NCBI RefSeq assembly: GCF_004000435.1
Contig: NZ_RBVZ01000007.1
Location: 55,981 to 119,980, forward strand
Length of the DNA: 64,000 nucleotides
Direction: 5' to 3'
DNA from: Alexandriicola marinus
Lineage (GTDB): Bacteria > Pseudomonadota > Alphaproteobacteria > Rhodobacterales > Rhodobacteraceae
In this document: positions 8,729 through 17,604 of the stretch, piece after piece
Numbering within the stretch: position 1 is the stretch's first letter
Layout of the letters: every line of letters starts with the position of its first letter
Made by a program: the position numbers and the translations under genes
Notes under the pieces: model-generated
What the model saw: only the letters and a program-made list of their open reading frames with translations
The model's database searches: none
Told to the model about the DNA's origin: nothing

Positions 8729-10540
8729 ATGAAGACCCCCGTATTCGACGCGCATGCCACCGGCGGCAAGAACCTGGGCGATCTGCCCGAATGGGACCTG
8801 ACCGATCTGTATCCCGATCCCGACGCAGCCGAATTCAAGCGCGACCTTGACTGGCTGGAGACCGCCTGCGCCGATTTCGCCCATGATTACGAGGGCAAGC
8901 TTGCCGATCTGGATGCAGCCGGGATGCTCGATGCCGTTCTGCGCTATGAAAAGATCGACATCATCGCGGGGCGCATCATGTCGTTCGCGGGCCTGCGCTA
9001 TTACCAGCAGACCACCGATGCCGACCGGGCCAAGTTCATGGCCGATTGCCAGGACCGGATCACCGCCTACACCACACCGCTCGTGTTCTGGAGCCTCGAG
9101 TTCAACCGGCTCGACGACGATCACCTGGCCTCGCTTCTGGCGGCCAATGCCGATCTGGCCCGCTACAAGCCCGTGTTCGACCGGCTGCGCGCGATGAAGC
9201 CTTACCAGCTGTCGGATGAGCTGGAGAAATTCCTGCACGATCAGTCAACCGTCGGCGCGGCCGCCTGGAACCGGCTGTTCGACGAAACGATCGCGGGGCT
9301 GACCTTCAACGTCGACGGCGAAGAGCTGAACATCGAAGGCACGCTCGATCTGCTGACCGATCATGACCGCGACCGGCGCGAGGCCGGCGCCCGCGCCTTG
9401 GCCGACGTGTTTTCCGAGAACATCCGCATCTTCTCGCGGGTGCACAACACGCTCGCCAAGGAAAAGGAAATCGAGGATCGCTGGCGCGGCATGCCCACGC
9501 CGCAGACCGGCCGGCATCTGGCGAACCACGTTGAACCCGAGGTCGTCGAGGCGCTGCGGAACGCGGTGGTGAAGGCCTATCCCCGCCTGTCGCACCGCTA
9601 TTACCAGCTCAAGGCGAAATGGCTGGGGCTTGACCGGATGCAGGTCTGGGATCGCAATGCCCCCCTGCCCATCGAGGACAACCGCACCGTCGGCTGGGAC
9701 GAGGCCCGGCAGACCGTGCTGGACGCCTATTCCGCCTTCGATCCGCGCATGGCCGATCTGGCGCAGCCGTTCTTTACCAAGGGCTGGATCGATGCGGCGG
9801 TGAAACCGGGCAAGGCGCCGGGCGCCTTCGCGCACCCGACCGTGACCGAGGTGCACCCCTATGTCATGCTGAATTACCTCGGCAAACCGCGCGACGTGAT
9901 GACCCTCGCCCACGAGCTGGGCCACGGCGTGCACCAGGTTCTGGCCGCCGGTCAGGGCGAACTTCTCAGCTCCACGCCCCTGACCCTCGCCGAAACGGCC
10001 TCGGTCTTCGGCGAGATGCTGACCTTCCGCCAGATGCTGGCCTCCGCCCCCGATCAGAATGCGCGCAAGGTGCTTCTGGCGGGCAAGGTCGAGGACATGA
10101 TCAACACCGTCGTGCGACAGATCGCGTTCTATGATTTCGAATGCAAACTTCACGACGCACGGTCGCGCGGGGAACTTACCCCCGACGACATCAACGCGCT
10201 TTGGATGAGCGTTCAGGCCGAAAGCCTCGGGCCCGTCTTCGACTTCATGAACGGCTACGAGACCTTCTGGGCCTATATCCCGCATTTCGTCCATTCGCCC
10301 TTCTACGTCTATGCCTATGCGTTCGGCGACGGGCTCGTGAATGCGCTTTACGCCGTCTACGAAGAAAGCGGCGAAGGCTTCAAGGACAAGTATTTCGACA
10401 TGCTCAAGGCCGGCGGTTCCAAACACCACAAGGAGCTGCTGGCCCCCTTCGGCCTCGACGCCTCGGACCCGGCCTTTTGGGACAAGGGCCTGTCGATGAT
10501 CGAAGGCATGATCGACGAGCTGGAGTCGATGGAAGACTAG
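8729..10540 (+). CDS. pepF: Oligoendopeptidase F, M3B family
   Basis: Cytoplasmic zinc metallopeptidase of 603 residues, the usual length for PepF. The zinc site HELGHGVH has ligands His395 and His399 and catalytic Glu396, with the third ligand Glu in LAETASVFGEML about 28 residues on. The C-terminal FVHSPFYVYAYAFG segment is the M3 substrate-binding tyrosine region. It degrades oligopeptides of roughly 7-17 residues. A GGAGAG ribosome site precedes the ATG. The gene stands alone, with ligase upstream and a convergent lipoprotein gene downstream. Confidence 0.95.
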   Translation: MKTPVFDAHATGGKNLGDLPEWDLTDLYPDPDAAEFKRDLDWLETACADFAHDYEGKLADLDAAGMLDAVLRYEKIDIIAGRIMSFAGLRYYQQTTDADRAKFMADCQDRITAYTTPLVFWSLEFNRLDDDHLASLLAANADLARYKPVFDRLRAMKPYQLSDELEKFLHDQSTVGAAAWNRLFDETIAGLTFNVDGEELNIEGTLDLLTDHDRDRREAGARALADVFSENIRIFSRVHNTLAKEKEIEDRWRGMPTPQTGRHLANHVEPEVVEALRNAVVKAYPRLSHRYYQLKAKWLGLDRMQVWDRNAPLPIEDNRTVGWDEARQTVLDAYSAFDPRMADLAQPFFTKGWIDAAVKPGKAPGAFAHPTVTEVHPYVMLNYLGKPRDVMTLAHELGHGVHQVLAAGQGELLSSTPLTLAETASVFGEMLTFRQMLASAPDQNARKVLLAGKVEDMINTVVRQIAFYDFECKLHDARSRGELTPDDINALWMSVQAESLGPVFDFMNGYETFWAYIPHFVHSPFYVYAYAFGDGLVNALYAVYEESGEGFKDKYFDMLKAGGSKHHKELLAPFGLDASDPAFWDKGLSMIEGMIDELESMED

Positions 10541-10573
10541 ACCGAGGCGGTCGGTCAGATCGAAGCGCCGGGC

Positions 10574-11515
10574 TTATCCAGGGTCGGATTCCGTGTGGAA
10601 TGCGCCCTGGATCGTCATCCCGTTCGAGACGCCGTCATCATCGAGATCGGCCTCGATACCCGAGGCTGAAAACGTGCCTGCGATCACGCCTCCGTCGGCC
10701 TCATAGAATTGCCCCGATGCAACGCCATCGCCGTTCAGGGTTTCGAAGCCGAGGTCACCGTCCTCGATGACAACATTCATCTCGAAACCATTGCCGACGA
10801 TTTCGGCGCTTTCGAACACGATTGTCGCGGGATCGACCTGGGGGCGGCCTTCTGTGCCGAAGCTGCCGAAATTATCGATGATATCCACGTGCCCTTCGAC
10901 CGAGTTCCTCCGGAAATCCGCAACAAAGACCGCATCCCCGAAGGCCCAGCGCCCGTTGCCGGTCGAATCCGTGATCGCGATGCTCGCATTGCCCAGATAC
11001 TCGACCCGTCCCGCCAGCGCGGCGACCGTCTCGGCGCTCGCATTCAGGCCTGTGGCCCAGTAGCCATAATCATAGCGACCATCAAAGCCTTCGTCGGGGG
11101 TGACCGACAGATAGCCGAAGCTGGATTGCCCGGATGCGCTGGTCTTGAAAACAAGGACCTCGTAGGCTTGCCCGTCAAGTTCCCCGTAGAAACCGTCGAG
11201 CGCCTCGTCGAGGGTCAAGGTAAGCGTGGTGCCATCAATCAGGATCGTGAACTCCGTATCCGACACCTGGGTCAGCGCATACTCGGCGCTCCGCAGGTTC
11301 AGCACGCCGTTGCTCTCATCATCGAGGTCCAGACCGGCAAGCTGCATGGTATCTGTCAGGGTCACGCCGAATGTCTCCTGCCCCGGCTCCGCATAGCCGG
11401 TTGACGCTGTCGGATCGCGCCCCGGATCAAGCGGCCCTTCCGGCGCCCCGCTGCTGACACACCCGCCAAGCGCAATGCCAAGCATCGCGATGTGCGACTT
11501 GCCGAACACTGTCAT
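10574..11515 (-). CDS. Lipoprotein with TbpB-like beta-barrel domain
   Basis: A 313-residue lipoprotein: the N-terminus MTVFGKSHIAMLGIALGGC ends in a lipobox with Cys19. The rest is rich in short beta strands, Gly and Asp, and ends with a barrel repeat (GDGVASGQFYEADGGVIAGTF and a matching earlier stretch) like the C-lobe of transferrin-binding-protein B and other Slam-exported surface lipoproteins. This suggests an outer-membrane-anchored beta-barrel protein, perhaps surface exposed. No TbpA-like receptor or Slam gene is adjacent. Function is unknown; the domain call rests on pattern recognition. Confidence 0.65.
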   Translation of the reverse strand: MTVFGKSHIAMLGIALGGCVSSGAPEGPLDPGRDPTASTGYAEPGQETFGVTLTDTMQLAGLDLDDESNGVLNLRSAEYALTQVSDTEFTILIDGTTLTLTLDEALDGFYGELDGQAYEVLVFKTSASGQSSFGYLSVTPDEGFDGRYDYGYWATGLNASAETVAALAGRVEYLGNASIAITDSTGNGRWAFGDAVFVADFRRNSVEGHVDIIDNFGSFGTEGRPQVDPATIVFESAEIVGNGFEMNVVIEDGDLGFETLNGDGVASGQFYEADGGVIAGTFSASGIEADLDDDGVSNGMTIQGAFHTESDPG

Positions 11516-11713
11516 CGGAACCTCCTGAACTGGCCTGACGGGAGGCTTGCACAGGCCTGCGCATCGCGCAACTGCTCTCCTCCCGGCGCTTCAGCTGCCC
11601 GCGGCAAGGCTTGGGAAACGTCGCACCAGTGGCGTCACTTGCCGGGCCCGATCCGATCACCTAGAGACGATCTGCTGTGCGAAAAGTGAACGCTTGATGA
11701 AAAGTCCGGAGCC

Positions 11714-12217
11714 ATGTCGATCAGCTACCCAATCCCGGAAATCGAGATCGCTCCGCTGCCCAAATCCGACCGGGCGGCGGTGCTGCATATCACCTTGCCG
11801 CCAGACCAGAAGATCTTTGGCGGCGATATCGCCGTGGAATCCGCCGACGACGATCCCGAGACGGATTTCCATGTCCTGCGTCACGCGGGCCGGATTGCGG
11901 GATTCTTCAAGATCGAACGCGCCTATGGGGCGCGGTACGACTTCGCCCCCGAAGGAGCCCTTGGTCTTCGGATGCTTCAGATCGAAGCCTCGGCGCAGGG
12001 CAAGGGTCTGGGCAAGGCGCTTTTCGCCGAGTTGCCCGACTACCTCTCGGCGACCTATCCCCGGGCCGCGGAATGCTGGCTGACCGTCAATTGCCGCAAC
12101 CCGCGCGCGCGCCACGTCTATCTGACAGGCGGGTGGGAAGATACGGGCGAGCTCTACCTCGATGGCGGTGCGGGGCCTCAGCATATCATGCGGCTGATCC
12201 TGCCGCGCCGGGCCTGA
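11714..12217 (+). CDS. GNAT-family N-acetyltransferase
   Basis: A 167-residue acetyltransferase of the GNAT superfamily. The acetyl-CoA pyrophosphate-binding motif A reads QIEASAQGKGLGKALF (QxxGxG core, residues about 95-110), followed by LTVNCRNPRARHVYLTGGW, which contains the motif B asparagine and tyrosine typical of GNATs. The acceptor substrate cannot be told. It sits alone between a lipoprotein gene on the other strand and the GH1 glucosidase, 86 bases upstream of the latter. Confidence 0.8.
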   Translation: MSISYPIPEIEIAPLPKSDRAAVLHITLPPDQKIFGGDIAVESADDDPETDFHVLRHAGRIAGFFKIERAYGARYDFAPEGALGLRMLQIEASAQGKGLGKALFAELPDYLSATYPRAAECWLTVNCRNPRARHVYLTGGWEDTGELYLDGGAGPQHIMRLILPRRA

Positions 12218-12303
12218 TCGCGCCGTACAATCCCCCTCGGAAAGGCCTTGGCTCAGCCCCCTAAAACGATTACGCAAGTCGGACAAAGCTGCGGAGCCAC
12301 GAT

Positions 12304-13638
12304 ATGACCTTCTCGTTCACCCGATCCGATTTTCCCGAAAACTTCCTCTTCGGCGTGGCAACGGCCGCCTACCAGATCGAAGGAAGCCAGTTCGGGGGCG
12401 CCGGGCCGTCGCATTGGGATACCTTCGCGGCAACACCGGGAAACGTGGCAAATGCCGAGACCGGCGCCGTGGCCTGCGATCATTACCACCGGTGGCCCGA
12501 AGACCTCGATCTGATCAAGGCGGGCAATTTCGACGCCTACAGGTTTTCCACCTCGTGGTCACGGGTCATGCCCGATGGCCGGACGATCAATCCCGAAGGG
12601 CTCGATTTCTATGACCGTCTGGTCGACGGCATGGCCGAACGCGGGATCACGCCATTCCTGACGCTCTATCACTGGGATCTGCCCGCACCGCTGGCCGATA
12701 TCGGTGGCTGGACGAACCGCGACGTGGCGCCGATGTTCGCCGATTTCGCACAGGCCGTGATCGGCCGGATCGGCGACCGGATCGACCGGACGATGACGAT
12801 CAACGAGCCGTGGTGCGTGTCGTTCCTGTCGCATTTCCTGGGCCACCACGCGCCGGGTCTGCGCGACATCCGGGCCGCGGCCCGGTCGATGCATTTCGTG
12901 CTTCTGGCCCATGCGGAGGCGCTCGAGGCGATGCGCGCCATGGGTCAGCCCAATCTGGGGATCGCGCCCAATTTCGAATTCACCCAGGCCGCCAGCGACA
13001 GCGCCGAAGACAGGGCCGCCGCGGCGCGCTGGGACGCGATCTTCAATCGCTGGTTCGTTCAGGCGCTGACCAAGGGCACCTATCCCGAAGAGGCGCTCGA
13101 AGGGCTGGGCCCGCATTTGCCCGAGGGCTGGGAAGACGACATGGCCAGGATCAGCGCGCCGATCGACTGGATGGGAGTGAATTACTACACCCGCTCGATC
13201 ATGGCGGCCGATCCCGACATTGCATGGCCCGCGCTCAAGCCCGTGACAGGGCCGCTGGAGAAAACGGATATGGGTTGGGAGGTCTACCCCGACGGGTTTC
13301 GCCATGTGCTGACGCGCCTTGCCCGAGACTATACCGGCGACACGCCGCTGATCGTGACCGAAAACGGCATGGCCGGCCCCGGCGAAGATACGCCCGGCCC
13401 CGTGACCGACAGCCAGCGGATCGCCTATTACGACGCACATCTGGCCGCCCTGCGTCAGGCCATCGCCGAAGGCGCCCCGGTCGAGGGATATTGCTCGTGG
13501 TCGCTTCTGGACAATTACGAATGGGCCTTTGGCTATGGCAAACGGTTCGGCCTCGTTCAGGTCGATTACGAGACCCAGACCCGGACCCCCAAGGCCAGCT
13601 TCGACGCCTTCAAGAAGGCGCTTTCAACAAACCGCTAG
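12304..13638 (+). CDS. GH1 family beta-glucosidase
   Basis: Glycoside hydrolase family 1 enzyme of 444 residues, a normal length. The acid/base Glu168 lies in TINEPW and the nucleophile Glu353 in VTENGM. The N-terminal FLFGVATAAYQIEG is the family signature and SLLDNYEWAFGY the aglycone-side tail motif. There is no signal peptide, so it acts on imported beta-glucosides such as cellobiose. No sugar transporter or regulator is adjacent. Its last four bases overlap the end of the convergent VOC-family gene. Confidence 0.95.
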   Translation: MTFSFTRSDFPENFLFGVATAAYQIEGSQFGGAGPSHWDTFAATPGNVANAETGAVACDHYHRWPEDLDLIKAGNFDAYRFSTSWSRVMPDGRTINPEGLDFYDRLVDGMAERGITPFLTLYHWDLPAPLADIGGWTNRDVAPMFADFAQAVIGRIGDRIDRTMTINEPWCVSFLSHFLGHHAPGLRDIRAAARSMHFVLLAHAEALEAMRAMGQPNLGIAPNFEFTQAASDSAEDRAAAARWDAIFNRWFVQALTKGTYPEEALEGLGPHLPEGWEDDMARISAPIDWMGVNYYTRSIMAADPDIAWPALKPVTGPLEKTDMGWEVYPDGFRHVLTRLARDYTGDTPLIVTENGMAGPGEDTPGPVTDSQRIAYYDAHLAALRQAIAEGAPVEGYCSWSLLDNYEWAFGYGKRFGLVQVDYETQTRTPKASFDAFKKALSTNR

Positions 13639-14090
13639 GTCCCGGAATAGGCGGCCTCGAGGGTGGCGATATCGATCTTGCGCATCGACATCATCGCCTT
13701 CATCGCGCGGTCGGCCCCGGCGCGATCGGCGCCGGACATGACACGCGGCAGTGCCGTCGGGATGACCTGCCAGCTGACGCCGAACCGGTCGACGCACCAG
13801 CCGCACATGCTCTCTGCGCCGCCATCCGCGGTCAGGGCGGCCCACAGCGTGTCGGTCTCGTCCTGATCGTCGGTCGAGACCATGATCGAGGCCGCCGGCG
13901 TCGGCGCATACCTGTCCCCACCGTTGAGCGCGGTATAGGGCACGCCGGCAAGGTGGAACTGCACGATCATCGGCTCCGCCCCGTCCTCAAGCCTGCCCTC
14001 GATCGCCGAGCCGGGGATGAGCGAGGTATAGAACCGCGCAGCCTCGGCCCCGTTTCCGTTGAACCACAGGCAGGTGCGGACCGGCCCCAT
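13635..14090 (-). CDS. VOC/PhnB-like (glyoxalase superfamily) protein
   Basis: A 151-residue protein of the PhnB-like branch of the vicinal-oxygen-chelate superfamily (often labelled 3-demethylubiquinone-9 3-methyltransferase domain). Typical marks are CLWFNGNGAEAARFYTSLIPGS at the start, FHLAGVPYTALNGG in the middle, and CGWCVDRFGVSWQVIP. The C-terminal AMMSMRKIDIATLEAAY tail is usual for the group. Function in bacteria is unclear; some members are dimeric metal-free binders. It ends in a four-base overlap with the glucosidase stop and begins next to the DUF4389 gene stop. Confidence 0.82.
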   Translation of the reverse strand: MGPVRTCLWFNGNGAEAARFYTSLIPGSAIEGRLEDGAEPMIVQFHLAGVPYTALNGGDRYAPTPAASIMVSTDDQDETDTLWAALTADGGAESMCGWCVDRFGVSWQVIPTALPRVMSGADRAGADRAMKAMMSMRKIDIATLEAAYSGT

Positions 14091-14392
14091 CAGTCGAGCT
14101 CTGTCCAGGGCCAGGGCTTCACCTCACTGGCACCGGTCTGGAACCGGGCGGCCTTGGCGATCCAGATGCCCAGCGACGTGCCGAATTCGGCAAGGTTTTC
14201 GTTGGGCTTGCGCTGATTGATGAGCATGATGATGAACTGGATGACCGTCGCAACCGTCAGAACCGTCTGGGCAAGCGAGATCATGATCGCGATCAGAATC
14301 ATGTAGATCAGGCGCATCCCGATATTGTCAGGGGTCTCGGGTTCGTGCTGTTCGCCGGTCATCCGACCCATCGCCTTGTCGTCATCCTGCAT
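14090..14392 (-). CDS. DUF4389 small membrane protein
   Basis: A 100-residue protein with a charged N-terminus and one long hydrophobic stretch (about residues 27-57, LIYMILIAIMISLAQTVLTV and onward), then the motif pattern NQRKPNENLAEFGTSLG...W and a Pro-Trp-rich end (KPWPWTELD) typical of DUF4389. It is an inner-membrane protein of unknown function. Its stop overlaps by one base the start of the VOC gene, so the two are probably co-transcribed after the Gfo/Idh/MocA gene. Met10 is an alternative start. Confidence 0.7.
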   Translation of the reverse strand: MQDDDKAMGRMTGEQHEPETPDNIGMRLIYMILIAIMISLAQTVLTVATVIQFIIMLINQRKPNENLAEFGTSLGIWIAKAARFQTGASEVKPWPWTELD

Positions 14393-14404
14393 TGTGCATC
14401 TCCC

Positions 14405-15379
14405 TCACGGGCGCCCGCCCGCATCGAACACCATGTCCATCATCGCCTGCGTGCCGCGGCTGAATTCAAGCGGGCACGGATAGGCCGCACCTTCGCGGAT
14501 CGAGCGTCCGAAATTCTCGACCTGAAGGACGTATTGATTGACCCCCGGGAACCGCTCTGTCGTCACCGTCGTGCTGCCATCGTCAAGGACGAGGCGCGCG
14601 ATATCGTGGACATCGGTGTTGAACGGACAGGTGATCCGCAGCAGGCCGGTATCGCCGTGAAAGCTGATCTCCTGACGGGCCGACATCCGGGTCGAGACGA
14701 CCGCGGTGTAGGTGAACCCCGGAAACTGCGCCGAGACGGAGGCAAAGACATCGACGCCGTTTTCATAGTCGATCCGGGCATGATCGATCCGTTCGGGCTC
14801 CTGCCCCGTCACGAACCGGGCCGAGCCGAAGGTATAGACCCCGATATCGGGAAGCCCGCCGCCGCCCGCATCCTTCTGGTTGCGGATATTACCCAAGTCG
14901 TCGTTGAAATAGGTAAAGACCGTATCGACATGGCGCAGCGTTCCGATGCCGCCCGATTGCACGATTTCCCGCGCCCGGATGAATTGCGGGTGATGCACGA
15001 TCATATAGGCCTCGGCCGCCAGCAGACCGGTCCTGTCGCGCGCGGCGATGACCCGGTCGAATTCCGGCGCGGCCAGCGTCAGCGGCTTTTCGCACAGGAC
15101 ATGCTTTCCGGCCTCGAGCGCGCGGATCGTCCAATCTACATGCAGGTGGTTCGGCAGCGGGATATAGACCGCGTCGATCGCGGGATCGGCCAGAAGCGCG
15201 TCATAGCTGTCATGCACCCGGATGCTGGGCGCGAAAGCGCGAAAGCCCTCGGCCTTGTCGGCGCTGGACGTGGCAAGGGCCGCCAGTTCGGCACCCTTGG
15301 CCATGTGAATGGCGGGGCCCATCTGGGTCTTGGCGAAATTCGCCGCTCCGAGAATTCCCCAACGCACGGTCTCTGACAT
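14405..15379 (-). CDS. Gfo/Idh/MocA family oxidoreductase
   Basis: NAD(P)-dependent sugar or polyol dehydrogenase of 324 residues. The Rossmann motif VRWGILGAANFA opens the protein, and HVLCEKPLTLAA carries the family EKP signature with the catalytic Lys. The start at 15379 is set by a strong AAGGAGG ribosome site; an upstream in-frame Met has none. A C-terminal beta-sheet domain binds substrate. Substrate unknown. It leads a minus-strand group with the DUF4389 and VOC genes, 12 bases apart from the former. Confidence 0.88.
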   Translation of the reverse strand: MSETVRWGILGAANFAKTQMGPAIHMAKGAELAALATSSADKAEGFRAFAPSIRVHDSYDALLADPAIDAVYIPLPNHLHVDWTIRALEAGKHVLCEKPLTLAAPEFDRVIAARDRTGLLAAEAYMIVHHPQFIRAREIVQSGGIGTLRHVDTVFTYFNDDLGNIRNQKDAGGGGLPDIGVYTFGSARFVTGQEPERIDHARIDYENGVDVFASVSAQFPGFTYTAVVSTRMSARQEISFHGDTGLLRITCPFNTDVHDIARLVLDDGSTTVTTERFPGVNQYVLQVENFGRSIREGAAYPCPLEFSRGTQAMMDMVFDAGGRP

Positions 15380-15459
15380 GACGCCTCCTTCTGCTGGCCA
15401 CCTCAGGTTAGCGACTTGGCCCCGGCTTGAAAACGTCAATCCCGACGGGGGCGACCATG

Positions 15460-15489
15460 AAAAAGGGCGCCCCGCCTGGGGACGCCCTT
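15460..15489 (-). terminator. Rho-independent terminator after rpoH
   Basis: Read on the minus strand, an 11-bp GC-rich stem (arms AAGGGCGTCCCC and GGGGCGCCCTT, one bulged T) closes a short loop and runs into five T residues. It lies 26 bases beyond the rpoH stop codon and so would end the rpoH transcript before the next gene. Confidence 0.8.
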
Positions 15490-15515
15490 GTCGTGGATCA
15501 GGCTGCGCGGTCGGC

Positions 15516-16412
15516 TCAGGCCGAGGCCAGCATTCCGCGTTCCTTGGCCAGTTCCTGCATCCGCTCCTGCAGTTTCTCGAAGGCGCGGACCTCGATCTGG
15601 CGGATACGTTCGCGGCTGACGTCGTATTGGCCGGACAGTTCCTCCAGCGTGACGGGTTTGTCGGACAGGCGCCGCTGGGTCAGGATGTCCTGCTCGCGGT
15701 CGTTGAGAACCGACATCGCCTCGACCAGAAGTTCGCGCCGCGCCTCAAGCTCATCGCGCTCGGCATAATCGGTGGCCTGATCGGCATCTTCGTCTTCGAG
15801 CCAATCCTGCCATTGGGTGGCGCTTTCGCCATCGCTTCCGACCATCGCGTTGAGAGAGGCATCTCCCCCCGACATGCGCCGGTTCATCGAGATGACCTCG
15901 TCCTCGGTCACGCCCAGATCGGTTGCGATCTGCTTGACGTTCTCGGGGCGCAGATCGCCGTCTTCAAGCGCGCCGATCCGGGCCTTCGCCTTGCGCAGGT
16001 TGAAGAACAGCTTTTTCTGGGCGCTGGTCGTGCCGAGTTTCACGAGGCTCCATGACCGCAGGATATATTCCTGGATCGAGGCGCGGATCCACCACATCGC
16101 GTAGGTCGCAAGGCGGAACCCCTTCTCTGGATCGAAACGCTTGACCGCCTGCATCAGACCGACATTCGCCTCCGAGACGACCTCGGCCTGCGGCAGGCCA
16201 TAGCCGCGATAGCCCATCGCGATCTTGGCGGCGAGTCGCAGGTGGCTTGTCACCATCCGGTGTGCCGCTTCGGTGTCCTCGTGGTCGACCCAGCGCTTGG
16301 CCAGCATGTATTCCTCTTCCGGCTCCAGAAGGGGAAACTTCCGGATTTCCTGAAGGTAACGGTTCAGTCCCTGTTCCGGCGACGGGGCCGGTAGGTTTGC
16401 ATAATTAGACAT
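15516..16412 (-). CDS. rpoH: RNA polymerase heat-shock sigma factor RpoH (sigma-32)
   Basis: Alternative sigma factor of 298 residues, the usual RpoH length. Region 1.2/2 starts with LNRYLQEIRKFPLLEPEEEY. Region 2.4 reads YAMWWIRASIQEYILRSW. The RpoH box QKKLFFNLRKAKARIG, unique to this sigma class, follows near residue 130. Region 4.2 helix-turn-helix is TLEELSGQYDVSRERIRQIE. It directs heat-shock and often singlet-oxygen responses; Rhodobacteraceae commonly have two RpoH paralogs, and which one this is cannot be told here. A terminator follows and a possible heat-shock promoter precedes. Confidence 0.97.
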   Translation of the reverse strand: MSNYANLPAPSPEQGLNRYLQEIRKFPLLEPEEEYMLAKRWVDHEDTEAAHRMVTSHLRLAAKIAMGYRGYGLPQAEVVSEANVGLMQAVKRFDPEKGFRLATYAMWWIRASIQEYILRSWSLVKLGTTSAQKKLFFNLRKAKARIGALEDGDLRPENVKQIATDLGVTEDEVISMNRRMSGGDASLNAMVGSDGESATQWQDWLEDEDADQATDYAERDELEARRELLVEAMSVLNDREQDILTQRRLSDKPVTLEELSGQYDVSRERIRQIEVRAFEKLQERMQELAKERGMLASA

Positions 16413-16448
16413 CTGTCCCCTCCCACTATGTATAAGGGCTTAACATGC

Positions 16449-16477
16449 ATATGTGATCGCTAACGGGCCGCTTCAAG
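16449..16477 (-). promoter_or_regulatory. Possible sigma-32-type promoter of rpoH
   Basis: On the minus strand upstream of rpoH, a CTTGAA hexamer (16472-16477) is followed after 16 bases by CACATAT (16449-16455). This resembles the heat-shock pattern CTTGAA then CCCATNT. The -10 box lies 37 bases before the ATG. If real it implies autoregulation of rpoH. The match is short and could be chance. Confidence 0.4.
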
Positions 16478-16578
16478 GGCCTCTATGCGAAAAAGCTTGA
16501 TCATATTTTAAGGCACAAATTGGCCGTTTGAACCGATGTTACGGTGCGCTCACGCACATGGGTATGATCGTTTCAACC

Positions 16579-17604
16579 CTACCCGCCAAGGATGGACAGA
16601 AGCCCCGCCATGTCATCGGGCAAAGGCGCCTCGAAAAGCAGGTCTTCCCCGCTTACCGGGTGGACGAAACCGAGGCTTGCCGCATGAAGCGCCTGCCGCC
16701 CGAAGCCCGTCACGGCGGCCACCGCCTCGGCGCCCACCGCTTTTTCCGACATCTTGCGCCGCCCGCCATAGACCGGATCCCCGATCAGCCCGTGGCCCAC
16801 ATGGGCCATGTGCACCCGGATCTGGTGGGTGCGCCCGGTCTCGAGCCGGCATTCGACAAGGGCGGCAACCGGCGGATTGCCCAACCGGTCGATCACGCGG
16901 ACGCGGGTCACAGCGTGGCGGCCGCCCTCGAAGGTCACCGCCTGCCGCTGCCGGTCAGTTCGATGGCGGGCCAGACCCGTCTGGATCTTCAGCACGCCTC
17001 CCGCCTCGAAACTGGTGCCGCGCACACCGCGCAGGCGCGGATCGTTCGCCTCGGGCACCCCGTGGCAAATGGCAAGGTAGCGCCGCTCTGCCGTATGCGC
17101 CTCGAATTGCGCGGCAAGCCCGTGATGCGCGCGGTCCGACTTCGCGACCACGAGAAGCCCGGAGGTATCCTTGTCGATCCGGTGCACGATGCCCGGCCGT
17201 TTCGACCCGCCCACGCCCGACAGGCTGTCTCCGCAATGGTGGATCAGCGCGTTGACAAGAGTGCCCGACGGCGTTCCGGGTGCCGGATGCACGACCATGC
17301 CCGCAGGCTTGTTCACGACGACCAGATCGGCATCCTCCCACACGACATCGAGGGGGATCGCCTCGGCCTCCATGTGGCTGTCCTGCGCGACCTCGACCGT
17401 GATCTCGACCTGTGCTCCCTCGGCGATGCGGGCCTTGGCATCCTGCACAACATCTCCGTCGACACGCACGGCCCCCGCGTCGATCAGCCGGGCGATGCGC
17501 GACCGAGACAGCGCGGCCTCCTCTGGCACATCGCGGGCAAGCGCCTTATCAAGACGCGGCGGCGGGTCGCCGGCGATGATGAAACTGACGAGGGATGCGC
17601 TCAT
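16579..17604 (-). CDS. RluA/RluD-family pseudouridine synthase
   Basis: A 341-residue rRNA pseudouridine synthase. An S4 RNA-binding domain occupies about residues 15-70 (LDKALARDVPEEAALSRSRI). The catalytic motif HRIDKDTSGLLV contains Asp144. VNKPAGMVVHP and GRTHQIRVHMAHVGHGLIGDP complete the RluD-like pattern. The frame is open far upstream, but the Met at 17604 gives the normal N-terminus; the extra part is antisense to the neighbouring gene. Its ATG shares bases with the divergent DUF6476 ATG. RluD in E. coli modifies 23S positions 1911, 1915 and 1917; same target is only likely. Confidence 0.9.
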   Translation of the reverse strand: MSASLVSFIIAGDPPPRLDKALARDVPEEAALSRSRIARLIDAGAVRVDGDVVQDAKARIAEGAQVEITVEVAQDSHMEAEAIPLDVVWEDADLVVVNKPAGMVVHPAPGTPSGTLVNALIHHCGDSLSGVGGSKRPGIVHRIDKDTSGLLVVAKSDRAHHGLAAQFEAHTAERRYLAICHGVPEANDPRLRGVRGTSFEAGGVLKIQTGLARHRTDRQRQAVTFEGGRHAVTRVRVIDRLGNPPVAALVECRLETGRTHQIRVHMAHVGHGLIGDPVYGGRRKMSEKAVGAEAVAAVTGFGRQALHAASLGFVHPVSGEDLLFEAPLPDDMAGLLSILGG

